Of a stretch of DNA of 64,000 nucleotides, positions 38,575-47,927 are shown piece by piece. Both the position numbers and the translations under genes were made by a program. The stretch spans positions 1 through 64,000 of the forward strand of contig JACPAV010000033.1 in assembly GCA_016180645.1 (NCBI GenBank), in the 5' to 3' direction. The first letter of the stretch is position 1, and every line of letters begins with the position of its first letter. The notes beneath the pieces were generated by a model. That model saw only the letters and a list, made by a program, of their open reading frames with translations. It searched no databases and was not told the origin of the DNA. This stretch comes from Nitrospirota bacterium. GTDB lineage: Bacteria; JACPQY01.

Positions 38575-38991
38575 TCAAGAAGATTCGGGTGATTTTTGAA
38601 TCCATCCTGCTTTGGCCAGGAACCAGAGGGCAACCAGCGTGACTGCCAGTGATATTCCGTATACCACGGAGGAGGACATGTGTTTGAGGAAAAAGAATCC
38701 TCGTTCCGCGCTGGGGAGGGGAAGACCGAGCAGGATGGCGGCAATCGCGAGCGCCCGAAGTCCGACGAAAACGGAAAGGAGGCGTGCGAACCAGCGATGA
38801 CCCTTGAACAGGAGATATGGAAACAGGAGCGTGATGAGGAGCCCGACGGTGAGGAAGAAGGCTGCGTACACCTTCGAAAGGCCCGGCGGGAGACCGTGGC
38901 TCACGATCTTTTGGAGGGCGAATCCCTCGTAGAGGAGACCGTAGACCAAATAGGCGATTGCGGCTTGCGTGAAGGGCTTCCGCAGGTCCAT
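38575..38991 (-). CDS. Small four-helix membrane protein, unknown function
   Basis: 138 residues from ATG 38991 (the frame is open to 39027). Four hydrophobic segments (AAIAYLVYGLLYEGF; KVYAAFFLTVGLLITLLFPYL; LSVFVGLRALAIAAILLGL; SVVYGISLAVTLVALWFLA) with short polar loops and a Lys/Ser C-terminus. No motif recognised. It lies 50 bp upstream of the pseudo-receiver gene in the same direction and could be co-transcribed. Confidence 0.6.
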   Translation of the reverse strand: MDLRKPFTQAAIAYLVYGLLYEGFALQKIVSHGLPPGLSKVYAAFFLTVGLLITLLFPYLLFKGHRWFARLLSVFVGLRALAIAAILLGLPLPSAERGFFFLKHMSSSVVYGISLAVTLVALWFLAKAGWIQKSPESS

Positions 38992-39072
38992 GGCGCCATG
39001 GTACGCCGTGTGGCGACGCGACGCCATGGAGCGTTTTGACTTGGTGGATGCGCTTCGGTACGGTGATTCAGT

Positions 39073-39172
39073 GCGTCCAACAGAATGCGTAGGGGAGGGT
39101 CTTCAGACCCTCCCGACAAGAGGGAGCATCTGAAGATGCTCCCCTACGAATCGGCATTCTGTTAGAGGCTCT
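39073..39172. repeat. Full-length palindromic element upstream of the DNA polymerase gene
   Basis: GCGTCCAACAGAATGC ... GCATTCTGTTAGAGGCTC with the two standard hairpins. The start codon of the polymerase is 4 bp beyond its end (GTTAGAGGCTCTTATTATG), so AGAGG of the element may act as its ribosome-binding site. Confidence 0.93.
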
Positions 39173-39176
39173 TATT

Positions 39177-41432
39177 ATGCCCGAGTCGACGACCGAGGGC
39201 TGGAAATCGAATCCCCTTCTTTTCGGCCACGACCCTACGCCCGGCATTGTGGCGGTCGAAATCGAACACGGCGCCGAGCGGGTTCGAGTTTTCCGGCGGG
39301 AGGCCGGGAGGTCAGGTACCGAATCCATTCCCTTCGAGCCGTTCATTCTCCTTCGCGACAAGGATCTGCTGGCGGGCTACAAAGGCGAAACCCGATCGGA
39401 GAAGTTGACGGGAAGTCACCCCCTCGCATGGCGGATTACGCTCCCCAACGGGTTGGCGCTCGAAAACCTGCGGAAGCACCTCCAGAAAAAAACGGACCGC
39501 GTCCCCTCCGCGCTCGACGCGCCCTACCTCTACATCTCCGATATGGTCCAGCAGTATCTTCTCGCCTCGGGCCGGACCCAGTTCAAGGGAATGGGCTTCG
39601 GCGATCTCGTTCGCATGCAGATCGACATCGAAACCTGGTGCGCCCCCGGCTACGAATTTCCGAACGCGAAGCGGGAGTCGGACCGGATGATCTCCATCGC
39701 GCTGTCCGATACCACGGGTTGGGAGCACGTTCTCTTCGGAAAAGACATGAAGGAATCGGAGATGATCGAGCAACTCAACACGCTCATTCGGGAGCGGAAC
39801 CCGGATGTGATCGAAGGCCACAATCTCTTCCGATTCGATCTGGAATACATTCAGACCCGCGCGAAACGATACGGCGTGAAGCTCCTGTGGGGGCGGGGAG
39901 GGGAGCCGATGGAGAGCCACCCCTCCCGGATGCAAATCGGCGAGCGGTCGATCACCTACACCAAGTTCGAGATCTTCGGACGGCACACGGTGGACACGTT
40001 CATTCTCGTTCAGCACTACGACATCGCCACACGGGAGTTGGAGAGCCTGGGGCTCAAGGAGGTGGCCGTCCACTTCGGGATCGCCTCCAAGGATCGGATC
40101 TATCTCCCCGCCGACCAGATCAATTCGGCATACGAGAAGGATCCCGAAAAACTGCGTGAATACAACCTGGACGACGTGCGGGAGACGCGGATGCTGAGCG
40201 ACATCCTTCTTCCAAGTTACTTCGTACAGGCGCAGATCTTTCCGATCGGATTCCAAAGTACGATGCTTCGAGGAAACGCCGTGAAGATCGATTCGCTTTT
40301 CCTCCGCGAGTATCTCCATCGCGGCCATTCCCTTCCGTTGGCAAGTCCCGCGTCGCCCATCCAGGGGGGCTACACGGACATCCTTTTTCACGGCATTGCG
40401 AAGAACGTTCTCCATTGTGACATTACGTCACTGTACCCGTCGGTCATGCTGGTGCACCGGTGCTTTCCGAAGAGCGACGAACTGGGCGTCTTTCCCAACT
40501 TGCTCGAAGACCTGCGCGCCTTCCGGATTCGGGCCAAGGAGCAGGTGAAAGCGGCGCAAGATCCCCAGGAGCGGAACTTCGCCAACGCACTCCAATCGAC
40601 CTTCAAAATTCTCATCAATTCGTTCTATGGCTATCTCGGTTTCGACATGGCCCATTTCAACGACTATGAACAGGCCAATCGCGTTACGCAGATCGGACGC
40701 GATACGATCCAGGCCATCATGAAGGCACTCGAAGCGGAGGGCTGCCGGGTGATCGAAGTGGATACGGACGGAATTTACTTCATGCCGTCAAGTCCGCTCC
40801 CGGAGAGGGACGAAGCGGCCCTGATGGGCCGGGTCACGGCGAACCTGCCGGAAGGGATACACCTGGAATTGGATGGTCGATTCCCCGCGATGCTCAGTTA
40901 CAAGATGAAAAACTACGCGCTTCTAAAGGCGAAGGGCGAGCTCCTGATCAAAGGCTCCGGTCTCAAGTCGAGGGGACTGGAGCGTTTTCAGCGCCAGTGG
41001 ATGGAGGAGATGTTCCTCCTTCTCCTGCATGGTCGCCGGGACGCGGTGGAGAAGCTCTACCGGGATTTCCGCGATCGCATCGAGCGTCACGAATTCCCGG
41101 TCAAGCTCTTTATGAAAACCGAGACGCTTCAGGAATCACCCCAGAGCTACCAGGAGAAGGTAAGGGCCAAGAAACGGAACGTCGCGGCTTCGTACGAGCT
41201 GGCGTTGCGGTCCACCAAGAACTATCAGGCGGGCGATCAAGTGTCGTACTACGTGACGGGAACCTCGCGGAAGGTTAAAGTACATCAGGCGTGCAAGCTC
41301 GCCGCCGAATGGGATCCGAAGAATCCCGACGAAAATGCCGATTACTATCTGTCCAAGCTGGAGGAATTGCATGAGAAGTTCAGGCCCTACATCGAGGCCG
41401 AACCGGGCCAGGCTGTCGCCGTGGATGAGTAG
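39177..41432 (+). CDS. Family B DNA polymerase with 3'-5' exonuclease
   Basis: 751 residues. Exonuclease motifs: Exo I QIDIET (Asp150, Glu152), Exo II NLFRFDLEYI, Exo III YNLDDVRET. Polymerase motifs: A CDITSLYPSV (Asp415), B KILINSFYGYLG, C VIEVDTDGIYF (Asp529, Asp531). All catalytic acids are present. It synthesises DNA with proofreading. It is shorter than the E. coli PolB type (783) but has a full fingers/palm set. Bacterial family B polymerases are usually accessory, for lesion bypass or repair; no phage or plasmid gene is near. ATG 39177 directly follows the palindromic element. Confidence 0.93.
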   Translation: MPESTTEGWKSNPLLFGHDPTPGIVAVEIEHGAERVRVFRREAGRSGTESIPFEPFILLRDKDLLAGYKGETRSEKLTGSHPLAWRITLPNGLALENLRKHLQKKTDRVPSALDAPYLYISDMVQQYLLASGRTQFKGMGFGDLVRMQIDIETWCAPGYEFPNAKRESDRMISIALSDTTGWEHVLFGKDMKESEMIEQLNTLIRERNPDVIEGHNLFRFDLEYIQTRAKRYGVKLLWGRGGEPMESHPSRMQIGERSITYTKFEIFGRHTVDTFILVQHYDIATRELESLGLKEVAVHFGIASKDRIYLPADQINSAYEKDPEKLREYNLDDVRETRMLSDILLPSYFVQAQIFPIGFQSTMLRGNAVKIDSLFLREYLHRGHSLPLASPASPIQGGYTDILFHGIAKNVLHCDITSLYPSVMLVHRCFPKSDELGVFPNLLEDLRAFRIRAKEQVKAAQDPQERNFANALQSTFKILINSFYGYLGFDMAHFNDYEQANRVTQIGRDTIQAIMKALEAEGCRVIEVDTDGIYFMPSSPLPERDEAALMGRVTANLPEGIHLELDGRFPAMLSYKMKNYALLKAKGELLIKGSGLKSRGLERFQRQWMEEMFLLLLHGRRDAVEKLYRDFRDRIERHEFPVKLFMKTETLQESPQSYQEKVRAKKRNVAASYELALRSTKNYQAGDQVSYYVTGTSRKVKVHQACKLAAEWDPKNPDENADYYLSKLEELHEKFRPYIEAEPGQAVAVDE

Positions 41433-41441
41433 GCTTGCAGC

Positions 41442-43028
41442 ATGACATCGGTCACAACCGATCACATTCGCAAGGTCAAGGGAACGGTTAGGGAAGGGGT
41501 CCGCGTTTTTGGCCGCCGAAAACCGGGATTCGAATACGCGGATGTCCGCTTGGAAATCGAAGAGAGCCGCTGGGGAATGAGCGAGTGCGGCGAGCCTCGA
41601 ATGGCCGAGCAGGACGTGGAGATCAGCCTCGGTGTGAGAGTCCTTGCCCGAGGCTCCGCAGCGCCCGATTCCCCGGTTGCTCCCGGCTATTACGGAATGC
41701 GCTTGGGACCGGGCGACGTAGGGCGGATCTCAAGAGTCTTGAAGCCCGCATTGAGCCACGCGTACGAACGGGCGCGTGCGGGGGCCAAGGCCAAGGAGGC
41801 GTCAAAGGCATCGTTCGGTCCGTTGGGCGACTCCCTTTGGTCTTGCGAACTCGCAAAGGCCCCGGTGGCCGAGGCGGTCATCCCCGCGAGGTTCAAACAC
41901 GACCCGCGAAAAGTGCCGCTGAAGGAAGTTTTGGAGACGGCTCGGGACGCGGCGGCAGGGGCCATGGCGAAGGGGAAGGCGGTGAAATATGCGTATTCCG
42001 CTGCCATGATCGCGCTGCGCCGCCAGCTTTTCGTGAATTCGGCCGGTTCCTGCGTCGATCAGTCGTGGGCCTTGGCGGAAGGGGATGCGTACGTTGTGGC
42101 GGAAAAGGACGGCGTCACGCAGGAGTCCTACGATACTCTGGGATCGAATGTGGGGTGGGAGCTTCTTTCCGACGGGATGAAGACGGATTACGAACGCTTC
42201 CCCCGATTCAAAGATTTCATGGGCGTTCTCGCCGATGATGTGGTTCAACTCTGCTCGGCGCCGCGGCTCCCGGTGTCGGAAAAGCCGGTGGTGGTGGTGA
42301 CGGACCCTCACTACAACACGCTGCTTGTGCACGAGATCGTCGGTCATCCGGTGGAACTGGACCGCGCGCTCAAGATGGAGACGGCGTACGCGGGGCGGAC
42401 ATGGCTGTTCGGCTCGGCGAAGGACAATCTCCTCGGCCGGCGCATCGCGTCCGAAAAACTTTCGGCCTATTCCGACCCCTCGTTGCCCGGCTACGGCTAT
42501 TACGCCTACGATGACGAAGGCGTACCGGGGGGGAAAGTCATGCACGTGGAGAACGGAATTTTCCGTGGTTTCATGAACAGTCTGCAGACCTCGGCGATGC
42601 TGCGTGGCGCCGGACTGGTCTCGACGCCCAACGGCCACTACAAGGCGACTTCCGCGCCGATGGTCCCGCTCATCCGGATGTCGACGACCGTCTTCGCACC
42701 CGGTCAGGACGATCCAAAGTCCATCCTCGGCGACGTGGAGCACGGCTACTATCTCGTCGGGCACAAGATCCCGTCGATCTCGGAGTCGCGTGAAAACTTT
42801 CGGATCTCAGCGCGGAAAGTCTACGAAATCCGCAACGGCAAGATCGGACAACTTTACCGGGATGGTGGAATGTTCTCTGATAGCCGCGAGTTCTTCATGA
42901 ACGTCGACGCCGTGGGCAATGACTTCCGTATTTATCCCGTTCCCAACTGCGGCAAGGGCCAGCCGATGCAGACGAAACGCCTGGGGAATGGCGGTCCCAC
43001 CCTCCGCTCCCGCGCCCGGCTGATTTAA
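41442..43028 (+). CDS. TldD/PmbA-family metalloprotease
   Basis: 528 residues. The zinc site HEIVGHPVELD (His297, Glu298, His302) is the TldD signature. The N-terminal half has the TldD-type beta-rich domain and the C-terminus the glycine-rich strands typical of the family (GLVSTPNGHYKATSAP). TldD works with TldE to degrade unfolded peptides and mature some small peptides; no TldE/PmbA partner is visible in this window. It starts 9 bp after the polymerase gene. Confidence 0.88.
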   Translation: MTSVTTDHIRKVKGTVREGVRVFGRRKPGFEYADVRLEIEESRWGMSECGEPRMAEQDVEISLGVRVLARGSAAPDSPVAPGYYGMRLGPGDVGRISRVLKPALSHAYERARAGAKAKEASKASFGPLGDSLWSCELAKAPVAEAVIPARFKHDPRKVPLKEVLETARDAAAGAMAKGKAVKYAYSAAMIALRRQLFVNSAGSCVDQSWALAEGDAYVVAEKDGVTQESYDTLGSNVGWELLSDGMKTDYERFPRFKDFMGVLADDVVQLCSAPRLPVSEKPVVVVTDPHYNTLLVHEIVGHPVELDRALKMETAYAGRTWLFGSAKDNLLGRRIASEKLSAYSDPSLPGYGYYAYDDEGVPGGKVMHVENGIFRGFMNSLQTSAMLRGAGLVSTPNGHYKATSAPMVPLIRMSTTVFAPGQDDPKSILGDVEHGYYLVGHKIPSISESRENFRISARKVYEIRNGKIGQLYRDGGMFSDSREFFMNVDAVGNDFRIYPVPNCGKGQPMQTKRLGNGGPTLRSRARLI

Positions 43029-43603
43029 CGCTCCTTCCGACCACGCTCCAGTTCTTTTCGCTTCCGGTCGTTATACCGGCGGGCCGCTCGCGGTGCATCG
43101 ACAAGATCGTATACAAAGAGGGCGAACCACCCAATGCCTGCAAACGCGGCAATCGTGCCCAGCGATTTGTCATCGGCAATAAGTGCCGCTGGGGCCACAG
43201 CGACCATCGTTCCAAATAGCCCGAGGCGAAGCCCTGAGAAAACAAGCGCGTGGCGGTATTCCTTGGCATAGATATGTCCCGCGCTTGGGGTAACCGCTAT
43301 CGACAAGGCCATGGGTGGGATAGAGTAGTAATTCCATCCGTCATGCTTGAAAAAAAGTCTGTCATTGAGTGCTGCAATCCCCCAGAATCCGAGAATGGAT
43401 CCCACCGCCAATCCGCCAGCCAGGTAGGGGCTTTTGGGTTCGAACTTTTGCCTGGGCGAGGGCTTAAGATCCGAATTATTTGCGGAAGAAATCCAAGCGT
43501 TGTGCTCGATGTCGATCGGTGAATCTTGGGCGCCCGCAGGTCGAACAAGGCAAGCGGCAAAAAGAAACGTCATGCCCATGGCTCCCCACTTCACGTCGGT
43601 CAT
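43025..43603 (-). CDS. Membrane protein with signal peptide, unknown function
   Basis: 192 residues from ATG 43603 (a TTG at 43618 would add five). A cleavable signal (MTFLFAACLVRPAGAQ) is followed by a polar stretch of about 45 residues, three to four membrane segments (YLAGGLAVGSILGFWGIAAL; ALVFSGLRLGLFGTMVAVAP; IAAFAGIGWFALFVYDLVD) and a basic C-terminus (RRYNDRKRKELERGRKER). VTPSAGHIYAKEYRHAL resembles small bacterial membrane proteins of the DUF5683 style, but identity is not established. It overlaps the convergent TldD gene by 4 bp. Confidence 0.6.
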   Translation of the reverse strand: MTDVKWGAMGMTFLFAACLVRPAGAQDSPIDIEHNAWISSANNSDLKPSPRQKFEPKSPYLAGGLAVGSILGFWGIAALNDRLFFKHDGWNYYSIPPMALSIAVTPSAGHIYAKEYRHALVFSGLRLGLFGTMVAVAPAALIADDKSLGTIAAFAGIGWFALFVYDLVDAPRAARRYNDRKRKELERGRKER

Positions 43604-43705
43604 GCTACCAGTTGACAAGAGGGGGCGTCAAAGACTATTAAGGCGGGGGCGTAAGAGCAGGAAAAAGCCGTTCGGAGCCCGCAACTAATCCAGAAGGAGT
43701 GATTC

Positions 43706-46147
43706 ATGGTAAAACCACGCATCGCCGCCATCGTTCGAACCCTAGCGGCCATTCTCGCCGTCATGCTGCTGCCCGTTCTCCCCGCCCTCGCGGGCGAGGC
43801 CGATCTCAAACTTCCGCCTCTCGACTCCGTCAGTTTCAATGTCCTCGGAACCAGCGTATCGGGAATGTCGTTGCTTTATCTCGGCCTCGTCATTTGTGTC
43901 ATCGGCGCGATCTTCGGCGTGATCCAGTACAAGCAGACGAAGGCCCTTCCCGTGCACAAGGCGATGGGCGACGTGTCGAACATGATCTGGGAAACCTGCA
44001 AAACGTACCTTACGCAGCAGGGTAAGTTCCTTGCGATTCTGTGGGCGCTGATCGCACTCTGCATGGGCTATTACTTCGTCGGCCTTCAAGGGGCGCCCAT
44101 CGGCAATCTCGTGGTCATCCTGGCTTGCTCCGTTCTCGGCATCCTCGGGTCGTACGGCGTGGCGTGGTTCGGCATTCGGATCAATACGGTTGCAAACTCC
44201 CGTACGGCGTTCGCCTCCCTCTATAAGAAACCACTCGATGTCCTCGCGATCCCGCTGCAATCCGGAATGAGTGTTGGGCTGCTTCTCGTCAGCGTCGAAC
44301 TTTTCTTCATGATCTGCATTCTGTCATTCCTGCCCCAGGAATTGGCGGGACCGTGCTTCATCGGATTCGCCATCGGCGAATCGCTCGGCGCGAGCGTCCT
44401 CCGCATCTGCGGCGGCATTTTCACCAAGATCGCGGACATCGGATCGGACCTTATGAAAATCGTTTTCCACCTGCCGGAAGATGATCCGAAGAATCCCGGA
44501 GTAATCGCCGACTGCACGGGCGACAACGCGGGCGACAGCGTCGGCCCCACCGCGGACGGATTCGAAACCTACGGTGTCACCGGTGTGGCGCTCATCGCTT
44601 TTCTCGCGCTCGCCCTGGTCGGCAAGCCGGAAATCTGCGGCCAGCTCATCGTGTGGATCTTTGTCATGCGCATCCTGATGATCCTGACCTCGCTCGTGTC
44701 CTACTTTGCGAACAATGCCGTGAATCGCGCGCTCTTGGGCGACAAGAAGGAAATCGATTTCGAAGTGCCGCTCACCCGGCTGGTGTGGCTCACCTCCGCG
44801 ATCTCGATCGCTGTCACGTTTATCGCCAGCTACCTCTTGCTGGGTGACTACGGCGATCTCTGGTGGGTGCTTGCGGTCATCATCTCCTGCGGCACGGCGG
44901 CCGGCGCGCTGATTCCGGAATTCACCAAGATCTTTACAAGTACAAACTCGGGACACGTCCGCGAGGTCGTCAACTCCGCGCGCCAGGGAGGCGCATCGCT
45001 CAACATTCTGTCCGGACTCGTCGCCGGGAATTTCTCGGCTTTCTGGGAAGGACTGCTGATCCTGATTCTCATGCTGATCGCGTATCTGGTCTCGCAACAG
45101 CCCTCGCTCCTCGCGATCATGCCGGCCGAATATAGCTTCGCCGCGCCGATCTTCGCCTTCGGCCTCGTGGCCTTCGGGTTCCTGGGCATGGGGCCGGTGA
45201 CAATCGCAGTCGACAGCTACGGCCCGGTGACGGACAACGCGCAATCCGTTTACGAACTCTCGATGATCGAGAAGATTCCCGGCGTAAAGCAGGAGATCAA
45301 AAAGGAGTTCGGAATCGAGGCCAGCTTGGAACATGCGAAGGATCTTCTCGAAAAAGGGGATGGCGCGGGCAATACGTTCAAAGCCACGGCCAAGCCGGTC
45401 CTCATCGGTACGGCCGTCGTCGGCGCCACCACCATGGTCTTCGGCATCATCCTCCTTCTCGAACACATGTTCGGGAACGCAGCGCTCCGATTGAGTCTCG
45501 TGCAGGGTGAGGTCATCCTCGGACTCCTCATGGGCGGCGCGGTCATCTACTGGTTCACCGGCGCCTCGATGCAGGCGGTGGTGACGGGTTCCTACCGGGC
45601 GGTCGTGTACATCAAGGAGAACATCAAGCTTGATGCCACGAAAGCCTCTATTGCGGACAGCAAGAAAGTTGTGGAGATTTGCACGATCTACGCGCAAAAA
45701 GGCATGATCAATATTTTCATCGTCATCTTCTGCATGACCTTGGCTTTGGCGTTCTTCAACCCCTACTTCTTCATCGGTTACCTTGTCGCCATGGCATTCT
45801 TCGGCCTCTTCCAGGCGATCTTCATGGCCAACGCGGGCGGCGCATGGGACAACGCCAAGAAGGTTGTGGAGGTGGATCTGAAACAAAAGAACACGCCGCT
45901 GCATGAGGCGACCGTGGTCGGCGATACCGTGGGTGATCCGTTCAAGGATACTTCGTCCGTCGCGCTGAACCCGGTCATCAAGTTCACCACTCTCTTCGGT
46001 CTGCTTGCGGTCGAGATCGCGGTGACGATGCAATCGCAGAACCTGAAATGGGCCATTGGCTCGGTCTTTTTCCTCGTGGCGCTCGTGTTCGTTTATCGGT
46101 CGTTCTACGGCATGCGCATTCCGGAGGAAGCCAAGGCCGCCAAGTAA
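43706..46147 (+). CDS. hppA: Membrane-bound ion-translocating pyrophosphatase
   Basis: 813 residues, longer than the usual 660-700, with about 16 membrane segments. PPi-site motifs are present in the usual order: GGIFTKIADIGSDL, EDDPKNPGVIADCTGDNAGD, AGGAWDNAKK and VVGDTVGDPFKDTS. GNTFKATAKP has Lys where K+-dependent forms have Ala, so it is probably K+-independent. The canonical DVGADLVGKVE loop reads DIGSDLMKIVF, dropping the Lys-Val-Glu triad that normally binds Mg-PPi, so it belongs to a divergent branch. It would pump H+ and/or Na+ using PPi hydrolysis. A short signal-like stretch precedes the first helix. The RBS AAGGAGTG is upstream. Confidence 0.88.
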   Translation: MVKPRIAAIVRTLAAILAVMLLPVLPALAGEADLKLPPLDSVSFNVLGTSVSGMSLLYLGLVICVIGAIFGVIQYKQTKALPVHKAMGDVSNMIWETCKTYLTQQGKFLAILWALIALCMGYYFVGLQGAPIGNLVVILACSVLGILGSYGVAWFGIRINTVANSRTAFASLYKKPLDVLAIPLQSGMSVGLLLVSVELFFMICILSFLPQELAGPCFIGFAIGESLGASVLRICGGIFTKIADIGSDLMKIVFHLPEDDPKNPGVIADCTGDNAGDSVGPTADGFETYGVTGVALIAFLALALVGKPEICGQLIVWIFVMRILMILTSLVSYFANNAVNRALLGDKKEIDFEVPLTRLVWLTSAISIAVTFIASYLLLGDYGDLWWVLAVIISCGTAAGALIPEFTKIFTSTNSGHVREVVNSARQGGASLNILSGLVAGNFSAFWEGLLILILMLIAYLVSQQPSLLAIMPAEYSFAAPIFAFGLVAFGFLGMGPVTIAVDSYGPVTDNAQSVYELSMIEKIPGVKQEIKKEFGIEASLEHAKDLLEKGDGAGNTFKATAKPVLIGTAVVGATTMVFGIILLLEHMFGNAALRLSLVQGEVILGLLMGGAVIYWFTGASMQAVVTGSYRAVVYIKENIKLDATKASIADSKKVVEICTIYAQKGMINIFIVIFCMTLALAFFNPYFFIGYLVAMAFFGLFQAIFMANAGGAWDNAKKVVEVDLKQKNTPLHEATVVGDTVGDPFKDTSSVALNPVIKFTTLFGLLAVEIAVTMQSQNLKWAIGSVFFLVALVFVYRSFYGMRIPEEAKAAK

Positions 46148-46151
46148 CTCC

Positions 46152-46853
46152 TTGCTCCCCGCAGCCAATCGCCTCATCTTCCCGGCCACGCGCTGGCTGA
46201 CGTTCGACTGCTACGGAACGCTCATCGACTGGAAGTCAGGCATCCAGGGGGCGTTCCGGCGGTTTCTCGCCCGAAAGGACCGCGAGACCGATCTCGACGA
46301 ACTGTTCCGGAAATGGGAGCGCATCCAATTCGGACTTCTGAGGCCCTATCGGCCCTACCGCGATGTCATGAAAGAGAGTTTTGCGAAAGTCATGCGCGGA
46401 CTTCGCTTGAAGCCAAGTTCGCGAGACGCGAATGATTTCGTGGTCTCACTGAAGACTTGGGAGCCGTTCCCGGACGTCCGCCCCGCCCTGGAGCGACTCA
46501 AGAATCGCTATCTGATCGCGCTGGTGACGAACATGGACGACGACCTGGTGAAACTGACTCAAAAGCGATTGGGGGTTTTCTTCAACGTCGTCGTCACGGC
46601 CGAGCAGGTGCAATGCTACAAGCCCAACCCCAAGCACTTCAAGAAGCTGCTGGAGGCGACGACGACACCACCCGAAGAGATGATCCACTGTGCCTTCGGA
46701 ACGAAATACGATCTGTTTCCTGCCCACCGACTGGGGTTCAAGACCGCCTTGATCGAGCGTGGGCCGGTCCCCAGGACGTCCGTCGTCCCCGACTACCGAT
46801 TTGCCAACCTGACCGAAATGGCCGACCTCTTCCTCGCCCAGTTCAGGGCGTAG
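46152..46853 (+). CDS. HAD-superfamily hydrolase (haloacid dehalogenase type II)
   Basis: 234 residues from TTG 46152, right after the hppA stop; the frame is open farther into hppA but conserved sequence begins here. Motif I TFDCYGTLIDW has the nucleophile Asp. Motif II is ALVTNMDDD, motif III Lys lies in QVQCYKPNPKHF and motif IV is CAFGTKYDLFPA. The cap region is of the type II dehalogenase kind (FRKWERIQFGLLRPYRPY). Substrate unknown: either 2-haloacids or a phosphate ester. It may be co-transcribed with the pyrophosphatase. Confidence 0.8.
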   Translation: MLPAANRLIFPATRWLTFDCYGTLIDWKSGIQGAFRRFLARKDRETDLDELFRKWERIQFGLLRPYRPYRDVMKESFAKVMRGLRLKPSSRDANDFVVSLKTWEPFPDVRPALERLKNRYLIALVTNMDDDLVKLTQKRLGVFFNVVVTAEQVQCYKPNPKHFKKLLEATTTPPEEMIHCAFGTKYDLFPAHRLGFKTALIERGPVPRTSVVPDYRFANLTEMADLFLAQFRA

Positions 46854-46861
46854 GAAATAAC

Positions 46862-46905
46862 AGTGACAGTATACTTAATTTATAGAAATAGAGTATACTG
46901 TCACC
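46862..46905. repeat. Hairpin with 13-bp arms, AGTGACAGTATAC / GTATACTGTCAC
   Basis: AGTGACAGTATACT and AGTATACTGTCACC flank a 16-base AT-rich loop between two convergent genes. It could be a bidirectional terminator or a small mobile palindrome; no T-run follows. Confidence 0.75.
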
Positions 46906-46921
46906 GAAAATCACAGGCTTG

Positions 46922-47875
46922 TCAGGGGATCGGCTCCAGGGCGTGGAGAGTGACGTACAGGGCTTCCAGTTCCATGTCCTCCAGTTGCCCCATCGCGCGC
47001 CAGGGCATGGTGTCTTTCATCACTTGGCCATCGGGCGTGACGCCGGTCCGCATGGCCTTGAAAAAATCCTCTTTGGACCAGCGGGGCATGATGAGCGTCA
47101 GATTCGGCGCCGGAGGATTCGGAGGAGGAGCGCGGCCATCCAATTTCGGTCCGTGACACCCATCGCAACTGACGAAATCCAACACGTATTTTCCGTACTC
47201 TGGCGTCACGGCCCTCGGAGGCGCGGCCCGTTCCACGGCCGGCGCGGGGTCGATGGGCATGAGCCCGGCGCCGATGAAGAGCGCAAGGAGGAGCGTGGGG
47301 CGGTAGGCTGGGGTCTCATTCTGGACGCTCTGGGCCGACCTCAGATAAGCGACTAGGCATTCGGTGTCCTCGTCGCTCAACAGTCGCGAACCGAGCATCG
47401 ACATCACCGTGCTGCGGCCTTCGCGATTCACGCCTGTGCGAATCACCCGAAAAAGCTCGGCGTCGGTCCAGTCCTGAATCGTGCCACCGGGAGTGACGTT
47501 GGGTGGGTAGACGTCGCCCAGCGGAAGTCCGGCGTCATCCGACAGGCTCCGGCCGCCGCTCAAGGGAAGGCCGCCGTTGGTCGCATGGCATGCCGCGCAG
47601 AGGGAGGCGGCGATCATCTGCCCGCGAGCGACCCGCCCGGGTGTAATTTCAATCGGTCGGATCGCGGGGAGCGGGCTGTGGCGGGCGTAGAGCTTATAAG
47701 TGCCTCTGGCGCCCACGACGACCAGGCAACCCATGAGCAGGGTGAAAATCCCCGCGAGGGCGACTCCCGGCCATTTGAGCCAAGCTCGATGCGCGAGCCA
47801 AGCCCGACGCGCCAGCCAACCGAAAAGGACGGCGAGAGCCGCGACGATGATCAGTGAAATAATCAGTGTTGCCAT
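46922..47875 (-). CDS. Membrane-anchored dihaem cytochrome c
   Basis: 317 residues from ATG 47875. An N-terminal helix (IISLIIVAALAVLFGWLAR), a second helix (~40-58) and two CxxCH haem sites: CAACH (Cys93-His97) and CDGCH (Cys237-His241). Between the two cytochrome domains there is a third hydrophobic stretch (TLLLALFIGAGLMP). Met ligands are available in each domain (TVMSMLGSR; DTMPWRAMG). It would carry electrons at the outer face of the inner membrane. No oxidase or dehydrogenase partner is adjacent. Confidence 0.85.
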   Translation of the reverse strand: MATLIISLIIVAALAVLFGWLARRAWLAHRAWLKWPGVALAGIFTLLMGCLVVVGARGTYKLYARHSPLPAIRPIEITPGRVARGQMIAASLCAACHATNGGLPLSGGRSLSDDAGLPLGDVYPPNVTPGGTIQDWTDAELFRVIRTGVNREGRSTVMSMLGSRLLSDEDTECLVAYLRSAQSVQNETPAYRPTLLLALFIGAGLMPIDPAPAVERAAPPRAVTPEYGKYVLDFVSCDGCHGPKLDGRAPPPNPPAPNLTLIMPRWSKEDFFKAMRTGVTPDGQVMKDTMPWRAMGQLEDMELEALYVTLHALEPIP

Positions 47876-47927
47876 GGGCAAAATATACTGAGGGGACGCA
47901 CAGTCTGCTTGACCGTTTTGATGGTCG

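Noticed and set aside
44324-46189. 621-codon minus-strand frame opposite hppA
   Set aside because: The composition is dominated by Glu, Asp, His and Arg, the usual complement-strand reading of a membrane-protein gene; no motif.
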